Of a DNA stretch of 45,345 nt, positions 1 to 8,638 are shown in pieces; within the stretch, counting starts at the first letter, position 1, and every line of letters begins with the position of its first letter. The notes beneath the pieces were generated by a model. It was not told the origin of the DNA. It did no database searches and worked only from the letters and a program-made list of their open reading frames with translations. The stretch is from Vasconcelosia minhoensis LEGE 07310 (GTDB lineage Bacteria > Cyanobacteriota > Cyanobacteriia > Phormidesmidales > Phormidesmidaceae). The position numbers and the translations under genes are program-made. The stretch lies in NCBI RefSeq assembly GCF_015207255.1, contig NZ_JADEXG010000045.1, positions 1 to 45,345 of the forward strand, written 5' to 3'.

Positions 1-604
1 GGCAGGGGATAGAGACAGCCTAATTCAGCGCCGCCGCAGCAAACTAGCGGTCAAAACACAATTCGTAGCAGTAATAAGACAATTTGTAACTCGATTAGGC
101 ATCAAAAATGGGGGTTTGGACCATAGGGCTCAAAGCTTGCAGCTCACAAAATATATGGCATATAAAAAATAATATTGCCTATTTAATAGGCGGGGATATT
201 GAGCTGAATAACTGCCTAGAATGGATTGAAAATCTTCTTCACATCGTCGGCTGAAACATTCGTTTAAGTTTGTGTCGAAAGGTAAACGAAAGGTAAACGA
301 AGGATTCGGTTGAGATTTATGAGGGATTGTTTTTTTCTATGAATAATATCTAATTAGGCTAGTCTCATCGGCGGGTTATCCCTTTATATGGGAAGGAGGC
401 CTGTGTAATAGCCGTTTGTAGCGCATCTGGGACTTAATTTTTCATGCAACACTGACAAATAATTAGAAAAGTCAGGCATTCGCTGTTGGGAATCGCGCTC
501 TCATGACGGCTTCTAGGCACCTCGCGATCGCGCATCCGCGTTGCCGGGGTCTTATTCAACGTTAGAAACACCAATGGTTCCCTGCTCTTTAGACCGAACG
601 ATTT
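1..604. other. Non-coding left edge
   Basis: I see no credible gene here; all frames are broken by frequent stops and the stretch is AT-richer than the genes. It holds a small palindrome, GCCTATTTAATAGGC at 177-191, and a direct repeat at 276-297. It is the upstream region of the RpaB-like regulator at 605 and may hold its promoter, but I could not fix a convincing -35/-10 pair. Confidence 0.5.
276..297. promoter_or_regulatory. Two 11-bp direct repeats, OmpR/PhoB-type operator candidate
   Basis: The unit CGAAAGGTAAA occurs twice in tandem. On the minus strand it reads TTTACCTTTCG twice, so the TTTACCT core recurs every 11 bp. Head-to-tail cores one helical turn apart are the usual binding pattern of OmpR/PhoB-family regulators, and the core resembles cyanobacterial Pho boxes (YTTAACCT-like). 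It lies about 300 bp upstream of a regulator of that family. Binding is inferred only from spacing and likeness. Confidence 0.35.
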
Positions 605-1333
605 GTGAGTCAATCCCGCGCCGTTATTCTGATTGCCGAAGATGACGATAGAGTCCGCGATACGCTGGAGCGGAGCCTGGCGGCTGCGGGCTTTGCAGTG
701 ATTACGGCGGCTGATGGGCAGGAGGCGCTGAAGCGCTTTCAGCAGGCAGAGATTGTCGATCTAATTATTTTAGATATTTTGATGCCGCGGCTGGACGGGT
801 TTCAGGTCTGTCAGCTGCTGCGGCAGGTTTCAGACGTGCCGATTATCATGGCGACGGTGCTCAATAGCGCCTCCGACCGAGTGACCGGGCTGGAGCTTGG
901 GGCTAACGACTATGTCGTCAAGCCCTATTCCACCAAAGAGCTGATCGCACGGATTCGCTCGATTCTGCGGCGGATGCCCCGCCGCGGTTCGATTGCTCCA
1001 GCCGCCAGCTTCGAGCGGCCCAATATGATTGAAGTAGGTCCGCTCACCCTCGATAGCGTCACCCGTAAGCTATATCGGGGCAGCCGCTATATTCGCCTGA
1101 CCGAGGTCGAGTTTCGGCTATTGGAGCTGCTGGTTGGCGAACCTGGGCATATTTTTTCGCGGTCTGAGATTCTCCAGCGAATTTGGGGCTACGAAGCGAA
1201 CAGCTTGGTCGATACGAAAACCGTCGATGTGCATATCTCGCGGCTGCGGGTGAAGCTGAAGGACGATACCCAGAGCCCGCAGTTCATCGTCACTATTCGG
1301 GGGCGGGGCTACATGTTTTTAGTTCAGCGGTAG
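605..1333 (+). CDS. OmpR/PhoB-family response regulator, RpaB-like
   Basis: A DNA-binding two-component response regulator. The receiver domain (about residues 7-118) has the acidic pocket AEDDD, phospho-acceptor Asp57 in LIILDILMP and Lys106 in YVVKP. A winged-helix domain (about 135-240) ends in VDVHISRLR and IRGRGYMF. The receiver-to-wing arrangement and the phrase TGLELGANDYVVKP are very close to cyanobacterial RpaB, which controls high-light and photosystem genes. Differences from RpaB spread along the protein suggest a paralogue rather than RpaB itself. The start is GTG; no in-frame ATG precedes the phosphorylation site. No histidine kinase is adjacent on the same strand. Confidence 0.9.
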   Translation: MSQSRAVILIAEDDDRVRDTLERSLAAAGFAVITAADGQEALKRFQQAEIVDLIILDILMPRLDGFQVCQLLRQVSDVPIIMATVLNSASDRVTGLELGANDYVVKPYSTKELIARIRSILRRMPRRGSIAPAASFERPNMIEVGPLTLDSVTRKLYRGSRYIRLTEVEFRLLELLVGEPGHIFSRSEILQRIWGYEANSLVDTKTVDVHISRLRVKLKDDTQSPQFIVTIRGRGYMFLVQR

Positions 1334-1386
1334 GAATTTGGAGGTCAATAATATTCTGTTTTTTAGGGCAGGTTTGAAACCTGCTG

Positions 1387-1866
1387 CTACTTTTCGGTGG
1401 CGATCGCGCCCACCGTCCCCCGCACCGCCCGCAGATAGTCCGCCGTCGCCAGCAGGATCATCGTCCCTCGGATGCCAGCGGAGACGGCAATCCGCTCGTA
1501 AACCTCGGCCCACTCATCGACATAGACCGGATAGTCCTTCTTGCAGGCCAAGGCCGTCACACCGCCACGAATATAGCCGGTCAGGGGCTGCAATTCTTTC
1601 AGCGCGACGGTCTCCATTTTGCGATCGCCTGCCAGCTGGGCCAGCGCTTTCAGGTCGAGCTGGGCATTGCCGGGAATCACCGCCAGGCATACGCCGGTGC
1701 GATCGCCCCGAGTGACTAGGGTCTTGAACACCTGGTCGCTCGGCAGCTGGAGCTTAGTGGCAACGCTTTCGGCGGCTAAATTCTGCGGATCAACCTCGTA
1801 GGTCAGCAGTTCGTAGGCCAGGCCTAAGCGATCAAGCCTGCGGACGGCATTGGTTTTTGTCGGCAT
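1387..1866 (-). CDS. ybaK: YbaK/EbsC-family Cys-tRNA(Pro) deacylase
   Basis: A cytoplasmic trans-editing protein expected to hydrolyse Cys wrongly attached to tRNA-Pro. It has the YbaK fold: an N-terminal MPTKTNAVRRLD segment, KTLVTRGD, the basic DRKMET stretch, GYIRGGVTAL and the terminal SAGIRGTMILLA strand. From ATG 1866 it has 159 residues, normal for the family. An in-frame TTG at 1893 would add nine residues not typical of the family, so I prefer the ATG. It follows the diguanylate cyclase on the same strand by about 30 bp and may share its transcript. The substrate is inferred from the family. Confidence 0.9.
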   Translation of the reverse strand: MPTKTNAVRRLDRLGLAYELLTYEVDPQNLAAESVATKLQLPSDQVFKTLVTRGDRTGVCLAVIPGNAQLDLKALAQLAGDRKMETVALKELQPLTGYIRGGVTALACKKDYPVYVDEWAEVYERIAVSAGIRGTMILLATADYLRAVRGTVGAIATEK

Positions 1867-1897
1867 CGGGCTGGCGGGTTCGGCGTCAGCCAATATT

Positions 1898-3976
1898 TTA
1901 CTCTACCACTTCCGAGCAGTATCGGTTACGCCCGTCGGCTTTGGCCTGGTAGAGCCCTTCATCAGCGATGGCGATTAGCGCTTCAGGAGAGATATCAAAG
2001 GGAGGTGTGATGGCAGCGATCCCCAGGCTCAGCGTAACTTGCTGAAGCGGAGATTGAGCGTGGGGCACTTGCAGCTGCTCAACGGTTTGCTGAATTTCGC
2101 TAGCGACCTGCTCGGCCCCCTGATGAGTGGTGTTGGGCAGAATGATGGCAAACTCCTCGCCGCCGTAGCGAGCGACTAGGTCAGTGGGCCGCTTCACCGC
2201 CTGGCAAATCGACTGAGCCACTTCTTTCAGGCAAACGTCGCCCGCCTGGTGGCCGTAGGTATCGTTGTAGTTTTTGAAATAGTCGATATCGCAGATTATC
2301 AGCGCCAGCGGCGTTTGCTGACGCTGACTACCCTGCCAAGACTGCTGTAGATAGTCGTCGAAGGCGCGGCGGTTGGGAACCTGGGTGAGGCCGTCCAGAC
2401 GGGCCAGGCGTTCTAGCTCGCCGTTCATCTGATGAAGGGACTCCTCGGCCTGTTTGAGATCGGTGATATCGGTAGCGGTGCCAAAAAGCTGACTGGGACG
2501 ACCGTCGGTATCGCGCTGGAAGATAGTTTCACGGATGAGCAGCCATCGCCATTGGCCCTGGTGGTGGCGCAGCCGGTATTCGCCCTCGACGACTCTGCTA
2601 TCTTTGGTTTGCTTGAGCTGACGGCGCTGCGACAGCATGTCCTGCCGATCGTCGGGGTGGACCAGTTCCTCAAACTTATGTTTTTCAGAAAGCTTCATCA
2701 TCTCGTCCGGCTGATAGCCCAACACCTGCTCTAGCCAGCGACTGATGAAAACGATATGCCCGTCTTTGCAGTCGAGCACGTAGAGAATATTGGTACTGGC
2801 GTCAATGATGCCTTGGATTAGCCGCTGGCTTTCATGCCAGGCCTGCTCGACCTGTTCCCGCTCGATCGTCTCCCGCTTGAGCTGTAGCTTCTGTCGGTTC
2901 AGGTCTAGACGCTGGGCCGCTTCCTGGGTCATCAGTTGCATATGGGCCAGGCTAGCGCCAACGTAGCTGGAAATCGTCTGCAGCTTGGTGAACTTGGCTG
3001 GATCCTGGCGATCGCTGAAATGCACCGTAATGCACCCGTTGGCCACACCCTGGTAGACCGTTCGTACCGCAATGAAATTACCCATAGCGCTAGCCAGCAG
3101 CGACGGTAGCAATAGCGACTGGCCATCACAGACCGCTTGCAGATCGACTTCAGGCCAGCAGGCTGGGAGAGCTGCGCCGAGTCGCGGATGACTGGCCAGC
3201 GAGTCATCATCTGAATCGCCATATTCAGCCATCAGTTGCCAGGCCGGGTCGTCGGGCTGAGCAGACCAAATCGCGCAGCGGTTAGCATCCAGGGCCTTAC
3301 CTAAACAGGCCGCGATCTCAGTTAGGGCAGCGGTCTGACTGGTCGCATCGCCCAGCGCCTGGGCAATTTTTGGGTACAGGTCATCCTGCTGAAATAGCGG
3401 CTGAGCGACCGCCTCAGACCGGTTCTGCTGGGCCTCTAGCGCCAGCGAAAGCAGCGCCCCTACCGACCAGACAAACGCCTGATCGGCCGTTGACCAAGCC
3501 CGGGCCGTACCGACTTGCTCGCACCAAATCGCGCCAACGGTCTGATTATTCCGGCGGATCGGTACCGCTAGCAGCGCGCTCACCTGATGGGGCAGCAGCC
3601 AGCCCCGATAGAACTTAGGCAAATGAGTTGACTGCCAGCCCTTAGAAATAGCGACGCCTGTGCCAGCCGTCAGCGTTGCGAAATAGTCAGGATAGCTGGC
3701 AACGGCAAGCGACTGGCCGGCAAAATGGCGTTTTTGGCCGAGGGAGTAGGTATCTAATTGCTGAAACCGGTCGCCCGCTGCGTTGAGCAGCCAGATACTG
3801 AAGCGCTCAACAGCAAGCGCCTCGCCGGCAACTTGGGTCACCGTGCTAGCGGCAGCCGCCAAATCGCCACTATAAATGGCCGGGCATTGGGCTAAAACCA
3901 GCAGTCCATGCTGTTTCCGCTCTGCAGCTGACTGGGCAGAGGCCGAAGTCACAGATTGCTGAGGAAAAATTTGCAT
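1898..3976 (-). CDS. Diguanylate cyclase with GAF-GAF-PAS-GGDEF architecture
   Basis: Makes cyclic di-GMP from two GTP. Two GAF-type sensor domains occupy about residues 25-185 and 205-350, a coiled-coil linker follows, then a PAS/PAC domain (about 388-510, ending GTATDITDLKQAE) and a GGDEF domain (about 525-690). The active-site motif is GGEEF in RYGGEEFAIILP. An RPTD sequence sits five residues before it, the position of the inhibitory RxxD I-site, so the enzyme looks active and product-inhibited. The GAF domains show no obvious bilin-binding Cys, so a bound chromophore is not evident. There are no membrane segments, so it is cytoplasmic. ATG at 3976. Confidence 0.92.
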   Translation of the reverse strand: MQIFPQQSVTSASAQSAAERKQHGLLVLAQCPAIYSGDLAAAASTVTQVAGEALAVERFSIWLLNAAGDRFQQLDTYSLGQKRHFAGQSLAVASYPDYFATLTAGTGVAISKGWQSTHLPKFYRGWLLPHQVSALLAVPIRRNNQTVGAIWCEQVGTARAWSTADQAFVWSVGALLSLALEAQQNRSEAVAQPLFQQDDLYPKIAQALGDATSQTAALTEIAACLGKALDANRCAIWSAQPDDPAWQLMAEYGDSDDDSLASHPRLGAALPACWPEVDLQAVCDGQSLLLPSLLASAMGNFIAVRTVYQGVANGCITVHFSDRQDPAKFTKLQTISSYVGASLAHMQLMTQEAAQRLDLNRQKLQLKRETIEREQVEQAWHESQRLIQGIIDASTNILYVLDCKDGHIVFISRWLEQVLGYQPDEMMKLSEKHKFEELVHPDDRQDMLSQRRQLKQTKDSRVVEGEYRLRHHQGQWRWLLIRETIFQRDTDGRPSQLFGTATDITDLKQAEESLHQMNGELERLARLDGLTQVPNRRAFDDYLQQSWQGSQRQQTPLALIICDIDYFKNYNDTYGHQAGDVCLKEVAQSICQAVKRPTDLVARYGGEEFAIILPNTTHQGAEQVASEIQQTVEQLQVPHAQSPLQQVTLSLGIAAITPPFDISPEALIAIADEGLYQAKADGRNRYCSEVVE

Positions 3977-4260
3977 TTTAGAAACTAAAAAACGAATACG
4001 CTCGATTCAAGCGTAGATTTATGGTGCCCATTGATACAGAACGAACCGATACCCATTAATGAAGTTGCGATGTTTATTGACCTGCTATATATAAACCTAA
4101 TGACCTGCCGCTCACCTGCCAGCGCGCTTTACCGCTGTCGCTATCGCTAAATCAATACAGTAGTTTCTAACCTGCTGTCCAAATATTTTGGGGTATAAAA
4201 GATAATCAGTCGCTGTACCCCCGTTTTCGGATGAATCAGATCATAGCGACTAGCGCTACG
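3977..4260. other. Non-coding stretch upstream of the diguanylate cyclase
   Basis: I see no gene here. It separates the cyclase start from the terminator of the next minus-strand gene and presumably holds the cyclase promoter. It is AT-rich with no clear repeats. Confidence 0.5.
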
Positions 4261-4263
4261 AAA

Positions 4264-4295
4264 AAAAGCCGCTACGACTAGTCGTAGCGGCTTTT
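4264..4295 (-). terminator. Perfect 32-bp palindrome with flanking A/T runs
   Basis: The two 16-bp arms are perfect inverted repeats centred between 4279 and 4280, with core GCCGCTACGAC. The A run from 4261 becomes a T tract on the minus strand after the stem. It lies just past the stop at 4322, so it is a strong intrinsic terminator for the repeat membrane protein gene; the T run on the other side could make it bidirectional. Confidence 0.9.
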
Positions 4296-4321
4296 GAATC
4301 TGAGCTTTTAGGACCCGATGG

Positions 4322-7300
4322 CTAGACGGCTAGTCCACCGCCGACCCCGGCGGCAATCGCAGAAATCAGCGCCGTCGCAAACAGCCACCAGGCTGCTGCC
4401 TCTGCCGCTCTTTGAGTTTCTTCGACCTGGCGCTGGGCTTGCAGCTTCAGATCGTTGAGCCGCGCCTGGAGCTGATACTCCAGCCGCTCGGCCCGGCGCA
4501 AAACGCTGTCTCGAGCGCTTTCCACCTGACCGACGACCTGCTCAGCATCGGCCTGGGAAATCCGGTCGTTGGAGCTGATAATCGCAATCAGCGTATTGCG
4601 ATCAAACTGGCTAAGGCGATCGCGCAGGGCATCAAAACCGGCCTGGGGATCGTCAAACAGCGTCCGCACATCGCGGCTAACGCCTTCATAGTTGAGCTCG
4701 GGTCGGTCGAGGGAATTGAGATAGCGGCGAATCCGAGCGAAGATGCTGTCGATCATCGCCTCAATCCGCAGCTGAATCTGGCGGACCTGGGCCACAAACT
4801 GGTCGCGCACCGACAGCACCTGGTCAACGGTTTGGGCAGCTTCGGCCTCGGTCATATCCTCACGCTGGGCCAGCAGGGCAATCATCGTGCTGCGATCCAT
4901 CCGCGAGAGCCGCTCACCAATGCGCTCGGCGCCCAGCCGGGGGTCGTCGAGCAGCACCTGGAGATCGCGCTTGATGCCCTCGGGGTTGAGCTCGGCTTTA
5001 TCGGTACTGCGCAGGTAGTCCTCCAGGGCCGACTCAAACGACATCACCTGAGCCTGAGCCCGGCGGGCCAGCCGACGCGGCGTTTGTAAGACGGTTTGAA
5101 TACCGTCGAGCAGCTGATCGATGGTTTGATTGATCTCGGCCTCGGTGAGGTCGTCACGCTGGTTGAGCAGCTGCACTAGGGTATCGCGATCCATCCGGGC
5201 CAGCCGGGCGCGAACTGCCTTGGCGCCGACCTGGGGATTTTCCACCAGGGTTTGCAGGTCGCGCTTAATACCTTCGGGGTTGAGCTCACTCTTGCCGGTA
5301 CTGCGGAGGTAGTCTGCGATCGCGCTCGAAGCCTCGTTATACTTCGCCTGAGCCTGGGCCGTCATCGCCTGAGGCGCCCCTCGGAGGCTGTACCAGTTAG
5401 ACTCTACGTGATCGATGATCTGATTGACCTCTTGCTCGGAAAGGTCGTTGCGCTGGCTCAAGAGCTGCACTAGGGTATCGCGGTTAAACCGGGTAACCCG
5501 CCAGCGAATTCGGCGAATGCCTGCCTCGGGCTCGTGCATCAGCGTTTTCAGGTCGCGCTCGATGCCCTCAGGGCTCAGCTCTGCTTTGTTGGTACTGCGC
5601 AGATAGTCCTGTAGCTGCTGCCACTGCTGGTCGGCCCGGACCGTCGCCGACTGCTGTAACCCTTCTGAATCGGCGGCAACCTTGTCTAGAATTTGCTGAT
5701 ATTTATCACTGAGCTGAATCGCTTCATCGGGATTGATATCGGCGCGGGCCACCAGCAGCTGCTGAATCAGCGCGGGCGTCACTTTAGCAAACCTGGCTCT
5801 GAGCTCACCGGCATCGGCATGGTCATCTTCTGCGATCGCGCTGAAGGCCTGCTCGCCCATATCGGTATAGAGTTCTTCCTTCGGCGTCAGCTGGAAAAAG
5901 ATTTCCGTTTCTCGCAGCAGTTGCTTTTCAGCCTGAATATTCTGAGCTGCGATCACCTCGCGCAGCAGCTGCTGACGCACGACGTCTAACCGTAGGGAAA
6001 TGCTGCGCAGCTCGGTCTGGGTGAACAGACCCCGAGACTTGAGAATATCGGCAAAATAAGCCCGGTTGACCTGTTCTAGCTCCTGCCGTAGGAGGTAGGG
6101 ATCGGCCTGGGGGTCGAACAGCACCATCCGAAACTCGTCTTCTAGACGGGTACCGCGCATCTGCCAGGCGTAGGTATTGAGCAGATAGTTTTCAATATCG
6201 GCCTTGAAAATACTCGCATCGGGCTGATCACCCAGCTGAGCTGACAGGCTATCGGCCTGGGAAACGACCTGACTCCGAGCTTCCCTGATCTTGCCGATGA
6301 TCTTTTCCACATCGAAGTCGGACAGATCTACCCTACCCATCGCGACTGCGCTAAGCATACTAAAGACTTGGGACATCATGGCCGCATTGTTGTTACCAGA
6401 GCCGCTGCTTTGCCGCCGCTGTTGGCGCAGCTCGTCGATCAGCTGGCCCAGACGGTCATCGGTGCTCTGAGACAGCAGCCGGTCGGGCGTAGCTGACTGA
6501 ATGTAGTCGCGCAGCTCCCCCAGCAGGCCCTTGCGCGACGACCCCAGGTTGCGCTGCCAGCGCTTATAGAGCCGATCGGCCACCCGGTTAATATCCCGCT
6601 TAGATAGGTCGGTACGACTGCTGACCAGATCGACAAAGGCCTGCCGGTCAATCCGACTGAGCGATTCCATATCTTCAATGTCGCTGAAATCCGACCCCCT
6701 TAGCAGCCGGTCAAATTCGGCCTCAACTCGGTCGGCATCGAACTCAGGCGTCGGCAAACTGCCCAAATAGTCTTGCAGCTTGTATTGCAGGTCCTCAACG
6801 TCAATCGTCGAGGTAAGCTCCCGGCGCACAGCAGCGGCGGCCGCTTCGGCGGTTGACACAATCTGATTGCTCGCCGTTTTTGCCGTCAGGGCTGCGGTTG
6901 CGGTGCCCACCAGGGACTGAAAGCTCGAAGTGGCCGTCTTAACTACGGAGCCGATCATCGAGCCAACCGTGGTCGAGCTGACCCAAACCAGTAGCGTAAA
7001 ATAGGTCCCCCAGATCACTAAGCCGGTAATCACGCCGAGCAGGGGGCTATTGTAAAGGCTCAGCTTAACCGCTAAGAAACAGGCTACAAACAGCGCTAGA
7101 CTAACCACAATCAGCGTCGAGATGCCGAATGCAATACTGATCGTGCGGATGGGGTTGCCGCTGCTGCTATCGTCGCTGCTGGACTTTTTAGAACTGCTGG
7201 AACCTGAATGGGCCACAACCGAAACGCCCGCCGCCACTAAAAAGTTGGTCAGCAGCAGCTGAAAACCAAACGCCAGGACAATGCCTGACAGCAAGGCAGT

Positions 7301-7426
7301 GTAGAACTGGGGACCGGAAAAGATAAACGCGTTATCTCTTAGCTCTTCAGGATCGGGAACCCCGAGCTGAGCCAGCCACAAGCCGGCATCTGCGAGGTTC
7401 AGCGATACCGAGTCAAGGGGTGTCAT
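4322..7426 (-). CDS. Large membrane protein with ~98-residue helical repeats, function unknown
   Basis: A 1034-residue protein I cannot assign to a characterised family. About three hydrophobic segments lie near the N terminus (residues 40-75, 98-120, 128-150), with a Ser/Lys-rich loop after the first, and one C-terminal segment (about 1012-1034). The middle is charged and mostly helical. Four similar units start near residues 605, 703, 801 and 899. Each opens with YLRST, continues with LxPEGIxRDLxTL and ends with an xDLxExExNQxxDxV stretch. Two more divergent units appear near 218 and 400. Coiled coil precedes the last membrane segment. The shape suggests a scaffold or tether with a large cytoplasmic domain. 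ATG at 7426 has an AGAGGA ribosome site. It is followed by a strong terminator and looks monocistronic. Confidence 0.85.
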   Translation of the reverse strand: MTPLDSVSLNLADAGLWLAQLGVPDPEELRDNAFIFSGPQFYTALLSGIVLAFGFQLLLTNFLVAAGVSVVAHSGSSSSKKSSSDDSSSGNPIRTISIAFGISTLIVVSLALFVACFLAVKLSLYNSPLLGVITGLVIWGTYFTLLVWVSSTTVGSMIGSVVKTATSSFQSLVGTATAALTAKTASNQIVSTAEAAAAAVRRELTSTIDVEDLQYKLQDYLGSLPTPEFDADRVEAEFDRLLRGSDFSDIEDMESLSRIDRQAFVDLVSSRTDLSKRDINRVADRLYKRWQRNLGSSRKGLLGELRDYIQSATPDRLLSQSTDDRLGQLIDELRQQRRQSSGSGNNNAAMMSQVFSMLSAVAMGRVDLSDFDVEKIIGKIREARSQVVSQADSLSAQLGDQPDASIFKADIENYLLNTYAWQMRGTRLEDEFRMVLFDPQADPYLLRQELEQVNRAYFADILKSRGLFTQTELRSISLRLDVVRQQLLREVIAAQNIQAEKQLLRETEIFFQLTPKEELYTDMGEQAFSAIAEDDHADAGELRARFAKVTPALIQQLLVARADINPDEAIQLSDKYQQILDKVAADSEGLQQSATVRADQQWQQLQDYLRSTNKAELSPEGIERDLKTLMHEPEAGIRRIRWRVTRFNRDTLVQLLSQRNDLSEQEVNQIIDHVESNWYSLRGAPQAMTAQAQAKYNEASSAIADYLRSTGKSELNPEGIKRDLQTLVENPQVGAKAVRARLARMDRDTLVQLLNQRDDLTEAEINQTIDQLLDGIQTVLQTPRRLARRAQAQVMSFESALEDYLRSTDKAELNPEGIKRDLQVLLDDPRLGAERIGERLSRMDRSTMIALLAQREDMTEAEAAQTVDQVLSVRDQFVAQVRQIQLRIEAMIDSIFARIRRYLNSLDRPELNYEGVSRDVRTLFDDPQAGFDALRDRLSQFDRNTLIAIISSNDRISQADAEQVVGQVESARDSVLRRAERLEYQLQARLNDLKLQAQRQVEETQRAAEAAAWWLFATALISAIAAGVGGGLAV
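4504..5614 (-). repeat. Four ~294-bp in-frame tandem repeats
   Basis: These encode the four similar ~98-residue units of the membrane protein. The nucleotide landmark GGTACTGCG recurs near 5003, 5295 and 5588, about 293 bp apart, so the period is preserved in the DNA. The fourth unit (nearest 4504) is the most diverged. Confidence 0.8.
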
Positions 7427-7698
7427 GAAAATATCCTCTGGAAAAATTACAACTTACTGCGCCTACTGATGTCTATCGGTCGATGCGAAGGCCCAAAGCT
7501 GAGACCAGCAGTAAACCGTAAGCATAGCTTTGAGCCAGGCTCATCGTCGCAGGCAATACTCGGCGGCATCTCTTGCCTAAACTTAAGTCTAAAGTTTAAT
7601 AAGACTCGTCAGTAGCCTCATCAAATCTCGTTATGAATAGGCTGTCATCTTTCTGGGGTAGTAGGCTGATTCTGCGGGCGCGCAGGTAGGCATCCAAC

Positions 7699-8406
7699 TT
7701 AGCTAATTAGGCCTGAGCGTAGGGCTCTCACAGCAGCCTGAGTGCGATCGTTGGCACCGAGCTTGTTGAGTATATTACGAACGTGGGTCTTGACCGTTCC
7801 GACTGTCACGTAGAGCCGCTCAGCGATCTGAGCATTGCTACAGCCAGAGACGATCAGCTCTAGAATCTCTAGCTCACGCTCGGTCAGCGGGTAGGCTTCA
7901 ATAATCTGCTCATACTCAGGATCGACGGCGCGAATTTCGACCGTGCGATCGCTAATCACCATCCCCGCCCCTACCGGCTGCTTAACCTGGGTCAGGACAA
8001 TACTCGCGATCGCGGGATCAATCCAGGAATGCCCGTCGTGAGTCTCCTGGACCGCGTGCACCAGGTCTTCGGTGTCGATTTCCTTAGTGCAGTAGGAATC
8101 GGCCCCAGCGGCAAAAGCCGCAAGCACGGCCTTTTCATTGTCATGCATCGTCAGCATGAGAATCCGAGTGGTCGATTCGGGTTCCTGACCCTCGCGGAAC
8201 TGGCGGATCAGCTCAATCCCATCGATATCCGGCAGGCCAATGTCAACGATGGCAACGTCTGGTGTCGTCTCGTTGAGCAGCTTCAGACCCTGAGCCCCGT
8301 TGGCTGCTTCGCCCACGAACACCAGCCCAGCCTGCTGGAGCGCCGCTCGGAGTCCCATCCGGGTCAGGTCGTGATCTTCAATCAGTGCAACGCGTATTTC
8401 GCTCAT
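7699..8406 (-). CDS. NarL/LuxR-family response regulator
   Basis: A receiver domain (residues 1-125 from the chosen start) with EDHD pocket, phospho-acceptor Asp55 in VAIVDIGLP and a Lys in YCTKE, followed by a LuxR-type helix-turn-helix (about 170-230; LTERELEILELI, VGTVKTHVRNIL). It activates or represses transcription after phosphorylation. The start MSEIRVALIEDHD at 8406 puts the receiver at the N terminus as usual; an in-frame start at 8475 would add 23 atypical residues. It is divergent from the PAS histidine kinase at 8639, about 230 bp apart, making that kinase a plausible partner (inference). Confidence 0.9.
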   Translation of the reverse strand: MSEIRVALIEDHDLTRMGLRAALQQAGLVFVGEAANGAQGLKLLNETTPDVAIVDIGLPDIDGIELIRQFREGQEPESTTRILMLTMHDNEKAVLAAFAAGADSYCTKEIDTEDLVHAVQETHDGHSWIDPAIASIVLTQVKQPVGAGMVISDRTVEIRAVDPEYEQIIEAYPLTERELEILELIVSGCSNAQIAERLYVTVGTVKTHVRNILNKLGANDRTQAAVRALRSGLIS

Positions 8407-8638
8407 ATATCTCGGGTCCTGCGGGTCGAAAAACATCTCGGATTGAGATACTTCAATAGATAGATTGTAAGCCACTTAGCATAAATACATTGGGAGATGG
8501 CTGTAAAATAAGCATCTATCCTTCGACATAGAGTCTAGCTAGGGCAGTATCCTCAAGTTAAGCTAGCCCGCTCAAGACCGCCGCTTCGAAAATTCGAAAT
8601 ATTTAGTACCCGACCAAAATTTGGCCTGTCATTTGCAG

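Noticed and set aside
4412-5089. 225-codon plus-strand frame opposite the repeat membrane protein
   Set aside because: It mirrors the coding repeats in the opposite strand; the minus-strand protein has clear domains and a terminator.
8585-8598. TTCGAA-AA-TTCGAA palindromes in the divergent kinase/regulator gap
   Set aside because: Short AT-rich palindromes may arise by chance and no known operator of this form fits.
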